A DNA stretch of 64,000 bases from Burhinus oedicnemus (lineage: Eukaryota > Chordata > Aves > Charadriiformes > Burhinidae). The stretch is from NCBI GenBank assembly GCA_008921705.1, contig VFFE01007506.1:1225593-1289592 (forward strand). Direction: 5' to 3'. This document shows positions 37,730 through 48,145 of this stretch, piece after piece. Both the position numbers and the translations under genes were made by a program. The notes under the pieces are model-generated. The model made no database searches. It saw nothing but the letters and a program-made list of their open reading frames with translations, and had not been told where the DNA came from. The stretch's first letter is position 1, and the number at the start of each line of letters is the position of its first letter.

Positions 37730-38290
37730 TGGTGTGGTTTAACCCCAGCCAGCAACCAGGACCACACAGCCACTCACTCCCCCCACCCCCTTCCCCAGTT
37801 TGGATGGGGAAGAGAATCAGGAGAGTAAAAGTGAGAAAACTCACGGGCTGAGATAAAGACAGCTTCATAAGCAAAGCAAAACAAGGAATTCGTTCACCGC
37901 TTCCCACCGGCAGGCAGGTGTTCAGCCGTCTCCAGGACAGCAGGGCTCCATCACGCGTAATGGTTACTGGGGAAGCCAAACTCCATCACTCCAAATATCC
38001 CCCCCTTCCTTCTTCTTCCCTCGTTAGATACTGAGCATGACATCATGGTATGGAATATCCCTTTGGTCAGCTGGGGTCAGCTGTCCCGGCTGTGTCCCCT
38101 TCCAGCTTCTTGTGCCCTCCCAGCCTGCTCGCTGGTGGGGCGGGGTGAGGAGCAGAAAAGGCCCTGAATGTTTAGCAACAACCAGAACCACCAGTGCGCT
38201 ACCAACAGTGTTCCCATCCCAAACCCAAAACACAGCACCACACCAGCTGCTAGCAAGAAAGTCAACCCCATCCCAGCTGAAACCATGCCG
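37730..38290 (-). mobile_element. Decayed LTR of an ERVL-type endogenous retrovirus
   Basis: On the plus strand the element begins TGGTGTGGTTTAACCCCAGC and ends CCCAGCTGAAACCATG plus a few bases. Reversed, this matches the avian LTR I know as starting TGTCCTGGTTTTGGCTGGGA and ending in GGGGTTAAACCAC. The internal stretch GATATTCCATACCATGATG, read on the minus strand, is also diagnostic, as is AAGAAGCTGG followed by a GGACACAGCC-like segment. The promoter TATATAA has decayed to TATCTAA (minus strand, near 38025). I find no clear target-site duplication and no internal retroviral genes beside it, so it is an old solo LTR. The length of about 560 bases fits the family. Confidence 0.8.
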
Positions 38291-39680
38291 GGAGGACCGT
38301 ACCGGCCTGGGAGCAGGGAGTGGTCAACGTAAAGCACTCGAAACCCCGGCGTTAAGCAAGGAGCCTGGGCAGCAAAACGGAGGAATAAAACCTGCCCATG
38401 CATGAAACAAAGCTCGCTAGGAGAGGGGTCACAGAGCAGGATAAAGTCGCTCTCCTGACTCAGGAGCGACAGACCTCATAGTAAAGGCTGCTGAACGCTA
38501 ATTATGCAAAAAGAAGGAATAGACCCAAAGCATTTGGCTCAAAACCACAACAGGGAAAGCGTTAAAAGAGAGTCAGGGGTAGAACTGGGAGCCCGGTGGT
38601 GACATTGGCCAAAGACGGTCACCATCGCAGCAAACACGCCTTTGTGCAGAGCTTTCTGTAAGCTGCAAAACTATGTTTGCATATGGAAAAAGATAATCTG
38701 GCATATAATGAAACAAATCGCAGCTGCTTTCCCGGGTACAAAGGTGAGAGCAGAGGCTGCGAGTGATGCCCGGGGCTGAGCAGGGCGGGCTACAACAGAG
38801 GAACGGCTTCTTCGCCAAGGCCGGCGAGAGGTGACGGTGGTTTAGCTTTGTCAGCAGTGAGGATAGTGTAAGGCTACTGAGGTCATAGGGAAAAAAATTG
38901 TTTGATAGTTGCAGTTCAAAATAAATAGATGGGTAAAACATAGGTTTATAAAAAGGCATTCTAAGTCAAAAGGGGAAAGAGTAAGAGACCTAACTAGAAA
39001 AAAAAAAAAAATCAACAGGGCTGAAGGACTCAAGGACTTGAATACAAAGGAAAGATTGGATTTCTTTATGCCAGAGCAGCAGAAATGATCTGGACATTGT
39101 ATCGTAAGCAAAGGGGGTTTCACAGAAGATCTCCTGGCAGCTTGGTAACTAAGGTCACTGGAAACAGAAAACCTACAGGTAACAGTGAGGAGGATCACTG
39201 GATCACTCTCCTAGGGAGGTTTTGTCTTCAAGATGAGCAAATACAGAAGATAAATAATGGTAGCTAGAAGCGGTTACTTCAGCCAGGGAAAAGGAAACAA
39301 GACTATCCTGCAGTGAGAAGCGCATACACATTGAAGGAAGCCTGGCAATATTTACAAAACCAATAAGTGTTTTGCTTCTGTTTTTAATAAAGATGACTGT
39401 GTGAAAGATGGAGCAGGAGGAAGATGAGTAACAGGAAGAAAGTCATGGGTAATTACTGCAGTGGGGAAAAACAAACGATCTCTTCCACAGTGCAGACAGG
39501 CCAAGTGTGTGAAGATGAGGATGAAAGGAGCAAGAAGTTTTACTGTAGCCCTCAAATCATTCTGGAGTACTTGCATTAAAGAAAGGGAGGGAAATAATTC
39601 ACAGTAATTTGGACAAATTTTGAAGGAAAGAAATAAAGATATGAAGTATGCGATTACATGAGAAGTTGCTTCAGTGTGCT
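38291..39680. other. Intergenic DNA, no recognisable feature
   Basis: A-rich sequence (a poly-A run at 39000-39012) without gene, exon or clear repeat homology. The right-hand part may be the badly decayed upstream portion of the CR1 relic that becomes recognisable from about 39.7 kb, but I cannot show this. Confidence 0.5.
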
Positions 39681-39689
39681 ATCTTGCCC

Positions 39690-40640
39690 TGATACGACAT
39701 TGTTTCCCTTTTCCTTAAAGAAAGAAAAAGTGATAGATGTAATCTATTTGGGGTCAATAATACCTGAGACTGCCCAGACAGGAAATGGCTATTTAAGGAG
39801 AAGACTGTGGGGATGGGGAGATAACAACAGAGGGGAGTTTTGTATGGGAAGCGTCAGGTTGAAGGAAAGTTGCTTTGTGGGATTCATGAAGGCTCCTGTC
39901 GTTTCGTTAACACGGTGTCATCGAGAACACGAGCATGCTAATAAAATCTGCTGTTGGCAGAGCTGGGAGCCATCACCAGTTCAAACATGGGTGGGAATAG
40001 TATACTGGAGGAACTGCATGCCTCCTAGAACTGGATTAATGGAAATATAATTGAATTTGATAATACTCATGACATTCAGAGATTAATCACAAAAATGTCT
40101 TCCATTGACTATGAGATCAGCACTTGGAAAAGAAAGACTAGTTAATCACAAGATGAGTAGGAGCTGTGTAAAAAGGGAAATGTAAACCCAGCAATGTCAA
40201 ATAAGTAATTTCAGAAAAGATCTGCAGTACAATGTGTGATTCTGTCAGCCAGCCAGGGGTAAGTCAGAGTGGAACAAGGATGGACAAAACCCATTACGAT
40301 AATCAGGGACTGGACAGCCCATTTCAGAGGATAAAAACACTTGGTGTATTCAGCTTGGCAAAACAAAGGAAGCGGGGCTTGGGAAAGGGGGGAGCCGGGA
40401 AAGTTAAAACTAAGGGCCAGTGTCAGCATGAGAACGGGTGGGCATAAGCTCAACTCTGCAGTCGGAGCAGCAGAACACTGGAACAAGAGTGGCAGGAGCA
40501 AGATCAAGTCTGACTTCTTTTAAATGGAGCTGGAGGACTTCAGAGAGGGGATTACATGGTGTGGTTGACTGCAGCGGTGATGAGACTGGATGACCAAGAG
40601 ATCCCTTCTAGAAGCCTACAGACAATGTTCTAACACCGTT
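39690..40640 (+). mobile_element. CR1-type LINE relic (RT fragment to 3' UTR)
   Basis: At about 39730-39765 the plus strand reads VIDVIYLGSIIPET, a decayed DVIYLDFSKAFDT motif. From about 40310 to 40620 it follows the CR1 3' region: AGCTTGGCAAAACAAAGGA, then a stretch ending in ATGGAGCTGGAGGACTTC, then GACTGGATGACCAAGAGATC, the last two typical of the tail of CR1/L3 elements. The frame is broken by many stops. The ends are approximate, and no terminal microsatellite is obvious. It is an inactive relic. Confidence 0.75.
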
Positions 40641-41217
40641 CCATAAATAAATATTTAGGCCTAACATACAGCAACGCGTGCAGCAGTGGTGTCTCCAACA
40701 TGTAAAGGGGTATGGTAGAAAAGGGCAAATGGGAAAGGGTGACAAAAATGAGATGACGCCTCAATAAACTGGTTTTATAAAGGCGATGATCAATTAGAGA
40801 CTGGATGAAAGTGCTAAAATAACTGGAGAATGGGATATTCTCCCTCTGTCTCAGAACACCAAAAGCAAAACAATCAGCCAGATTGAAAGGTGGAACTTCT
40901 GGAAAAACTGAGATACAAAATACATTCTTGTAAAATACGTGATTAAGCCACTGAGTCCATTGTCGTAGGAAGGCACTGGGACAAAATTAAAATTATCGCT
41001 GTACAAAGAAGAATTGTGCATTTGTAAATTAAGAGAAAATGCATTTTTATAGTACTTTATGCTAGCATAAAATTCATAAGCAGCAGTGAATTAATCTCCT
41101 CAAATTTTGCACCAGTCTCTTAAGTATTATGGACCAGAAAGAGCCCTAACGCAGTGTGGGCAGGCTTTCGCATCCGTCAGTCTTTTTAACACAAAATTTC
41201 TTATGTCTTCCTCTCAG

Positions 41218-41348
41218 TTATGCAGAGGTGACTGCTGTCAGAGACAAGGTCTTAGCCCTGATGGCCATGGGTCAGAGCTGGTGCAAATACACACTTCCAC
41301 ACTTCAGGGACCCATTTCCACAGTTTATTTTGTGCCACCGTTCAGAGG
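41218..41348 (+). other. Candidate internal exon of an unidentified transcript
   Basis: This 131-base segment follows a strong acceptor (TTCTTATGTCTTCCTCTCAG) and ends at a strong donor, AGAGG/GTAAGT. Two frames are open through it. If it starts in phase 0 it reads LCRGDCCQRQGLSPDGHG and on to VPPFRG; if the first base completes a codon it reads YAEVTAVRDKVLALMAMGQS and on. I recognise neither. It is followed by a 115-base intron with a good branch-site consensus (GGTAATTAAC) 19-28 bases before its AG. It could be an exon of a small gene, a lncRNA or an alternative 3' end of SCFD2, whose penultimate exon also ends in phase 0. Open length alone is weak evidence. Confidence 0.3.
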
Positions 41349-41463
41349 GTAAGTTTGCATGCAGCTTACACCTTCCACAAAGACACTTCCATCGACAGCC
41401 AGGGAGTGAACCTTACTTTGTCATCTAGTGCTTTGGTAATTAACTTTTATCTCGTGTCTTCAG

Positions 41464-41521
41464 AGAAACAAGTGGTGTGGACACGGCGTTCAGAAACACG
41501 GCCAACGTCTGCTCATTCCGG
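41464..41521 (+). other. Candidate internal exon of an unidentified transcript
   Basis: 58 bases between TCTCGTGTCTTCAG and CCGG/GTAAGT, both close to consensus. In the frame that continues phase 0 from 41218 it reads ETSGVDTAFRNTANVCSFR; in the other open frame it reads EKQVVWTRRSETRPTSAHSG. In the phase-0 frame it ends in phase 0 and joins the open frame at 46466. CpG content is higher than in the surrounding DNA. The product is unknown. Confidence 0.3.
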
Positions 41522-44500
41522 GTAAGTATTTACTTTCCAAAGCACTGTGAATTCTCTCTTTGGCTTTATAGGAGTAAATACACGAAAGCTCTCTGTTCAC
41601 GGCACAGTACGTATGTCCCATGCTCCCAACATATAGAGCCAAGTTGACCAGCCCCTCTGCAAAGCCCGAGAAGACCAGAGTTCACCTCCTCCTCTGACAC
41701 AGCCCTGCAACAACTTCCAAGGGCAAAACAAAAGAGAGAGGGAACAGAGATATTAAAAGAAACTACATAAACAGGAAAACAACTTCTCTCTGTACTGGGA
41801 GAGATCTCCTGGCCAGCGAAGGCCAAGCTTACGGAGTAAGATAGGATCTTCATTCCAGGGCAGAGATAGGGGGAAGGGAGGGACATGCTCCGTGCACCCT
41901 CACCTACCCACAGACCCTACGTGGTTTCTATAGCAGCACAATAGCAGACATTTTTCCCTCTCCACAAGAAAGCCTGAGTAATGTTCTGCAATTATATTAG
42001 TCTGCATTTTAATCAGATTTTATCTCCTCTTAAGCTTGCATTTTTTTCCCCATTTCCTCCTTATGTAACGCTCCCAAACTCTAATCCAAGAAGCGAAAAG
42101 CTCAACGTTTTCTTTTCCATTCAGGGCTGCCCATCTGCTACCAGTATTTTTTTTGCGCTGGTTTGTGCCCCCACAGTACAAGCAGTTGTTCTGCATGCAG
42201 AATGCCAGTTTAATCTGGAAAGGAAGGGGGGAAAAGGGAGGGAGGCCCCGATGATGGAATCTCTTGAATTAATACAAGCTCTAATGCTTCATTCAAAAAT
42301 GTATATGAGAGAGCTTAGCAGAATTTTTGTTTTCGATTTTAGGAATGCCTCAGGATCTATATTAAGCCCTCTAAAAACTGTGGCATTAAAGTGTCATTGC
42401 CGGCCTTTCTAAATCTCACCTCGTGTTACAGCAGAGCCAGTGCGTTAGGGCTAAGGCCTGGGTTACCTGAGGAAAGGTCACTGACAAGTCCTGCGGTGCC
42501 TGGCAAACCGTAGGGCGACGCTTACAGAGGCGGAGGAGCCCTGGGGCTGGTACAGCTTCTCTCCCTTGCTAAGCAAAGGAAGAGCTTTTCGCATATACCA
42601 CCTGCCAGTCTAACCTCTGCCGATCCTTTAACTTCTTGGAGTCATCACACAGAAGCCGCATCCCTGAAACTACAGACAAGGAAGGCAGCGTTTCAGTTAC
42701 CCCCTCTCCGGATTTTGGCTGTCACCTCTGGGGGGGCAGCGACCTGTCCCACAGCTCTGCTGGTGGGATGCCCTGGGTGCACGTGTCCTGCCCTGCTCAG
42801 GGGGGTCAGCCAGGACGGCACGAGCCCTCGCTGAACATGGCTGGAGCTGACCTTGCTCTGAAGTGGGAAGATACTGAAAGCTTTACATTTCTAATACAAC
42901 TTCTTAAGCAAGAAGGATGTAAATTCAAGTCATGCCTACATATTACAACAGAAAGTTATGATGAGCGAACATGTAGGTTGCAAAGTCAAATGCAGAAAAT
43001 ATAGGAAACGCCAGAAATAAGATTGCCTGGGCAACCTTAACTCATCCTCCCACATGCATATGCATTTTCTTACAGCCTTAATTGCATAATGTCATACCAT
43101 TACACTGTCTCCTGTCATACTGGCAGTCTGTCTTCTGTTTGCCCATGGGAACTGAGCACCTAAATATACTTGACGATCTGGATGTTATTCAGCATTTCTT
43201 TTAAATCCTCAATAAATCACCTCATGCTGCAACATAGGAAGTATTCCCTTAGTGCAGGAATTGCTAGCTCCTTCATAGGCTTGTCATGGTGTGTAGCAAA
43301 GACATGAGAAAAGTTCAAACTCTAAGTGAACTAGGCTGCCTAAGTCCGGCATGTACCTCTCTGCCACTTAAACTCCTTTTGTTTTCTACCGCATCTTGAA
43401 ACGCCTCAATGCTTTATACACCCAAATATTCTGTAGCAAAGTCCCGCAGACACACTGCATTGAAGCAGGGACTGTAGCCCTGAAGCTTCTGAGATGAGCA
43501 GTGGAACCACCAGGAAGGAGTCCTTCTCCTCTTTACCTGAATGAACATCAAATCCCTCAGAGCAGTGGAACAACTTTGATGGGAAGACTGAGAGAGACCC
43601 ATCTCAGGCTACAAGCTAGACCAGGTGTCCTAGCTTGCTTCCGAAATATCACAGACCTGGGGACAAGGGCTTCCTTGAAACTGGGGAGAAGAGAGGCAGC
43701 CTGAATACATAGGAAGCAAGTGCGACAGCAGAGCGCGTCGGGCCAGGTACCTGGCAGGGAAGGGTGGTGGGATGGGTGAGAGCTCCCCAAGAATACCAGG
43801 CACAGGTCTTCCCACCCGTGCTCCGGGTGTAACGGGTGCAGCGAGGGGCTGTGAGGGCAATCAGGGGAAGAAATGCCAATTTTACAAGAAGAGAGGAGGA
43901 AAGACATGTTTGTTTAGCTGAGCAAATGGTGCCTGTGAGGGGAGATGATAATTACCTGCTGCCAGCTCGCACAAGAGGGATCACGGAGGAGAGGAGAGCT
44001 CCTCAGAGCAAGGAGCAGCTTGTCAGAGGGTTTTTGTTATGAGTGGGTTTCGCAGACCTTAAATGCCTAAAGGAAGTAGGCACTCCAGTCCTGCTGCGTT
44101 TCAGTAGGAATTGGATCCGCATACTATTTTAAAAATGCAGTCATTGTTAACAACTCATAAGTAAAAGTTTTTTAAAAAGCCTGCAACTATTGAGATTTCC
44201 ATAAGAAACCAGGTGTTCCAAAACTTTCTGTCGATAATCCAAACTAGATAAACAATAAAAAGGTAACAGGGAAAACTAGGAAGTAAATGATTCCCACCTG
44301 GGAAACACTATTAGTAAGCTATATAGCTATATATATGCAGGCCACAAGAAGCTGGTTATATTTTGCTTCACTGTGTTTCTGTCACAAACTTCTATATTCT
44401 GTTTTGTCTGAGGCTAGAGCCCATTGGTGGTGTTTTGTGAAGGATGTGTTTTAAGGCATTTAAAGGAGCAAGCACTGCTGCCTACGAGGCAGCCTTAACA

Positions 44501-46465
44501 GCCTTAAAAAAAAAGTATTCATCAAAGTTTCAGGACAGTCATTAGCACTCACACAATTATTATGCGGGCAGATGACTATAGATCGGCAGCCGAAAATTGT
44601 CAGAGGAATGGCATTCATTTTTATTAGCAAAAAAAAAATGAGACTTTGGAGCTACTGCAACACCCAGCATTTTAATAACAATCCATTTTTCAACAATATA
44701 CTGTTCAGCTGGCTAAACATGCACAAGGATTAAACGCAGGAAGCTTAAGAGCAGACTCTGTCAGCTATGTTTGTTTTCTATAAATCCCTTTGTGATGATG
44801 AAGAACTGCACCGTAACAGGGAAGGATATTTTAGTGTTATTGTATAGATGACTCATATAGTCTCTGCGGTTTGACAAGAGCACAGGTTTTTTTTCTAAAT
44901 AAAGCAAGCAGTCAGTCCAAAAATAGAAGTAACACTTAGAAGAATGCAGCTCCTGGAGGAATTACAAATTCCATCTACCAAAAACACAGGGGTTGGTATG
45001 CTGGGGCATCTCTGCTGAGGATATTGTGTGAAAGCCATTAATTCTTCATCTGGAATGTAAATCTATGCCGTCCAAATGGGATTTAAGTATTTCAAGGTAG
45101 GACTTCAGTTCCTGGCTGGAACCAGTTTTAACCGGTTGGGCAATTTTCATGGTCATTTTTATATTTGCTTTCTTGCTCAGAGCCCAGAGTTATTTGCCCT
45201 GTGCTACCTGCAGCGCTGCGGCGTGGTATGGCTGGAATGGGTCCCCAGGCGAGGAAGGAAATGGGGCCCTGGTCCCGGCAGCCGCCGGCTTTCCTCCTCT
45301 CTTCACCCCTGGCAGGGCCCCCCCCGCAGGCTTCAGGGCAATCGCCCTGCTTGCGAAGTCAAAGGGGACACTGCCGCCGCAGCGTACTCAATCCCACCTT
45401 TTAAGGTTTAATGGCATCTTATTATTAGGAAGAAAAGCAAAGCACTGATTCCAGATAGAAGGAAGGCATTTCCACTCATTTCTTATCCTGTGCCAGAGCA
45501 CTTTTCCCTTCTCCCTAAAACAAAACAAATACTCTCATTTGCCCGAAATATCCTGGAGGTGGGTTTCTGTGGCTGAACTACAGCTTACCCTTAACACAGT
45601 CTCACCGAATTCTCGAAAGCAAACAAACAAACAAAGTTCAACTTAGGAATCTGTTAGTCATGTTTTCTTACAGAATGAATTCCAGAAATCCCCACCAAAT
45701 GAGAAAGGAAAACGCTGCCGGAGAACAACTCATTCTCTAGCTCCTAGCTAGCGGCTGCAGGGGGAGAGCCTGGGACAGGCTGTGCCTGAGCACCCCGGGC
45801 ACCGACGCACCGTAGTTCAGGGTGGGTTTTGTCCAGCTGCCTGGAAATCATTTGTCATTCAAGCTGGGTTGAAACTACATCCTGAGATGAAGCTCCTGTT
45901 CACGCTGTCCAAAACCAAGCCCATCACTACTAATCCTTGTCAGACCCAGGTGAAAATATGAAAGAAAAACTGTGCTTAAACTACTTCCCCTGAGAAAGGT
46001 CCCTCTCCTGGGTGCACCCTGGGGTGGCAGGTTTGCCGAGCGGGACGAGCGTGAGGACAAGGGAGCAAGCCAGCTGGCTAAAGGCAGAGGCACTTCCCAT
46101 CTGGCTTTGTTGCAAGCAGGTTTAACATGGGTTTCTCTTAATTTCTGATGCCCAGGGAGTCACGCTGTTACAGGACGGCTGTGGAAGGGATGCAAATACA
46201 GCGCAGCAATTGCCCCCTCTCCGGATGGGATGGATGGCTTGGACTGGAGGCAGCCTTACACATACCAGCAGGTGACTGGGCTTTTCCAAGGCTCTCATCG
46301 GTGGACAAGCCACCATTTAGGAAGTAGGACTGGGCTTGGTGTTGCTGTTACAAAACATAAACTCCCTGCAATATAACCGAAACAACCAAGATAGCCGATA
46401 GCTCATCCTCATTTCCATGTTGCTCCTGCTTAGACGTGATGATAACTCTCTGTGCTTTTTTTCAG
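41522..46465. other. Putative intron or intergenic DNA, no recognisable gene
   Basis: A mixture of AT-rich sequence and a small GC-rich patch at about 45205-45390. If the candidate exons on either side are real this is their 4.9-kb intron. The longest ORFs (143 aa at 41981, 111 aa at 45076) lack any recognisable domain. The 44.1-44.9 kb part is ORF-free and may be conserved non-coding DNA, which would need an alignment. Confidence 0.5.
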
Positions 46466-48145
46466 GGACGCTTTCCTGTGCTTGGAGCAGGTTGCAAAGG
46501 GATGACTTCTGTGCGACTTAGCAACCAGTGGTCCCCCTCTGACCTTCGGACGTCTCTGCCTTCTTAGATCAACTGACAAAGGGCGGACCGGAGCTACAGT
46601 CTCCATTAAATGTCAGCTTGAAATACACTGCACTTAAATTTAAGATGAAAAGGCATTTAATGGCAAAGTACTACCCTTTATTCATTAAAGTATGTAAGAA
46701 ATTACTCCATTACATGCTACTGTACTACTGATGCAGTATGTATTTTGCTACATGTTTGGTTCCACCTCTGTTGATATTAGTAACAAAGTTTATGTTAATT
46801 TTCATGATATAGGAATAGAATTGTTCACTACAAAATGTATTCCCATAGTCTGAAGTTAAGAAAAAAAAAAACAGTATCTAGAAAGTCTGGGAAAATTTAT
46901 GCTCTTTCACAGTTGCATTTGTAAAACAGATTTTTTCTTTTAATTTGAAAAAGAATTCTGATCAAGACTGACTTGTAACTTAAGACATGATTTCAAGTTG
47001 CTGAACTGAATACTAAGAATCAGCATTAAGATAGTTATAATGCAAGCTACGTGCTTGCTAAGAGCACAAAGAAAAAATCGTGTGATAAAAGCAATTTCAA
47101 CTACAATCAACTACTGGAAAATTAGACAATGTGGAACTTTAACACACATTGGGTTTTTACTGAGTTCTAGACAAAGAATCACTGTACCTGCAGATCTAAC
47201 TACAAACAACAGTAATTCTCCCCAGTAGTTATTGTCAGCATCTCTCCTGAATTCCCATGGGCATGAAAGGGAATAGGTTTTGCACAAAAATAATTAGGAG
47301 AACCAGCCAAATGAGGTGTTATTCCAGCCATACTACTTAGCTGTAGGTGTAGACAACAGCTGACTCACCGCTTGGCATTACACATTCTCTCACGTCTTGG
47401 CATCTGAAATAGCTGAAACATCACAAACTGATAATAGGATTTCTAACTGAGAAGTAGCAGTATTTTGCGTTAATATTACATGCAGCCATGAATAAAACAT
47501 TAACACGTAACTAGAACGTTTTTCACTTGTATCCGAGCAGTAACTGCAATCTCAGCTGTTTCAAAATATGTATTCTTTCAAAATACCAGGAGGCAGTTGT
47601 ACATAAAAGATTCGTTCTCTTCTGGTGTATGAATCAGCTATGAAAGAACTGAAGTTGCAATTCATTCTCCTGTCCACTCAGCAAGCAGTACAGCTACATT
47701 ATTACTGATTGTAATGTTATAATTAACTCTGAGATAAAAATTCCTGAAAAAAGGTCAGTGCTCAGTAAAAATATTCGGGGAAAAAAAAGAACAACTGGCT
47801 GAGACTACAATAGAGCATAATTTTCTCTAACTCTACTCATACAGTATTTTCTAAACCAACATTTATATTTGTTAATGAATGTCCCACTTTCTTTGACTAG
47901 CAAATCATTTGCAGAAGTGAAAACCTTTGTTCAAAGTTATAATAAGAGATTGCATTTACAGAAAGAAACATTTTTTTTTTCCAAGACTCTCTGGAAGCTG
48001 TACAGCAGCTCATTTATGCCAATTTAGCTTACAATTTTTCCCAACACTAGGACAGACTGTCCTTTAGCTGGCAAAGTAGTACTAAGCAAGGATATTTTAT
48101 TTATCATGTCTTATTGTTTTAAATAAAATACAAAGGCAAATTATG
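46466..48145 (+). other. Candidate 3'-terminal exon with AT-rich 3' UTR
   Basis: The acceptor is well formed: GATAAC branch-like sequence, then TGTGCTTTTTTTCAG. In the frame continuing from the two candidate exons upstream it reads GRFPVLGAGCKGMTSVRLSN and stops at TAG 46565-46567; the alternative frame stops at TGA 46503-46505. About 1.6 kb of AT-rich, almost ORF-free sequence follows, ending with an AATAAA at 48122 and a GT-rich stretch, the structure of a 3' UTR. A minus-strand AATAAA at 46679-46684 means the tract could instead be a 3' UTR of an antisense gene. Identity is unknown. Confidence 0.35.
48122..48127 (+). terminator. Polyadenylation signal AATAAA with GT-rich downstream element
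   Basis: AATAAA is followed about 20-45 bases later by TGTGAGTCTTAGTTTGTGTT, a good cleavage-stimulation type element. It closes the AT-rich 46.6-48.1 kb tract and is the best-formed poly(A) site I found in the window. Confidence 0.5.

Noticed and set aside
37339..37979. ORFs crossing the N run
   Set aside because: They contain X residues made from Ns and owe their length to the gap.
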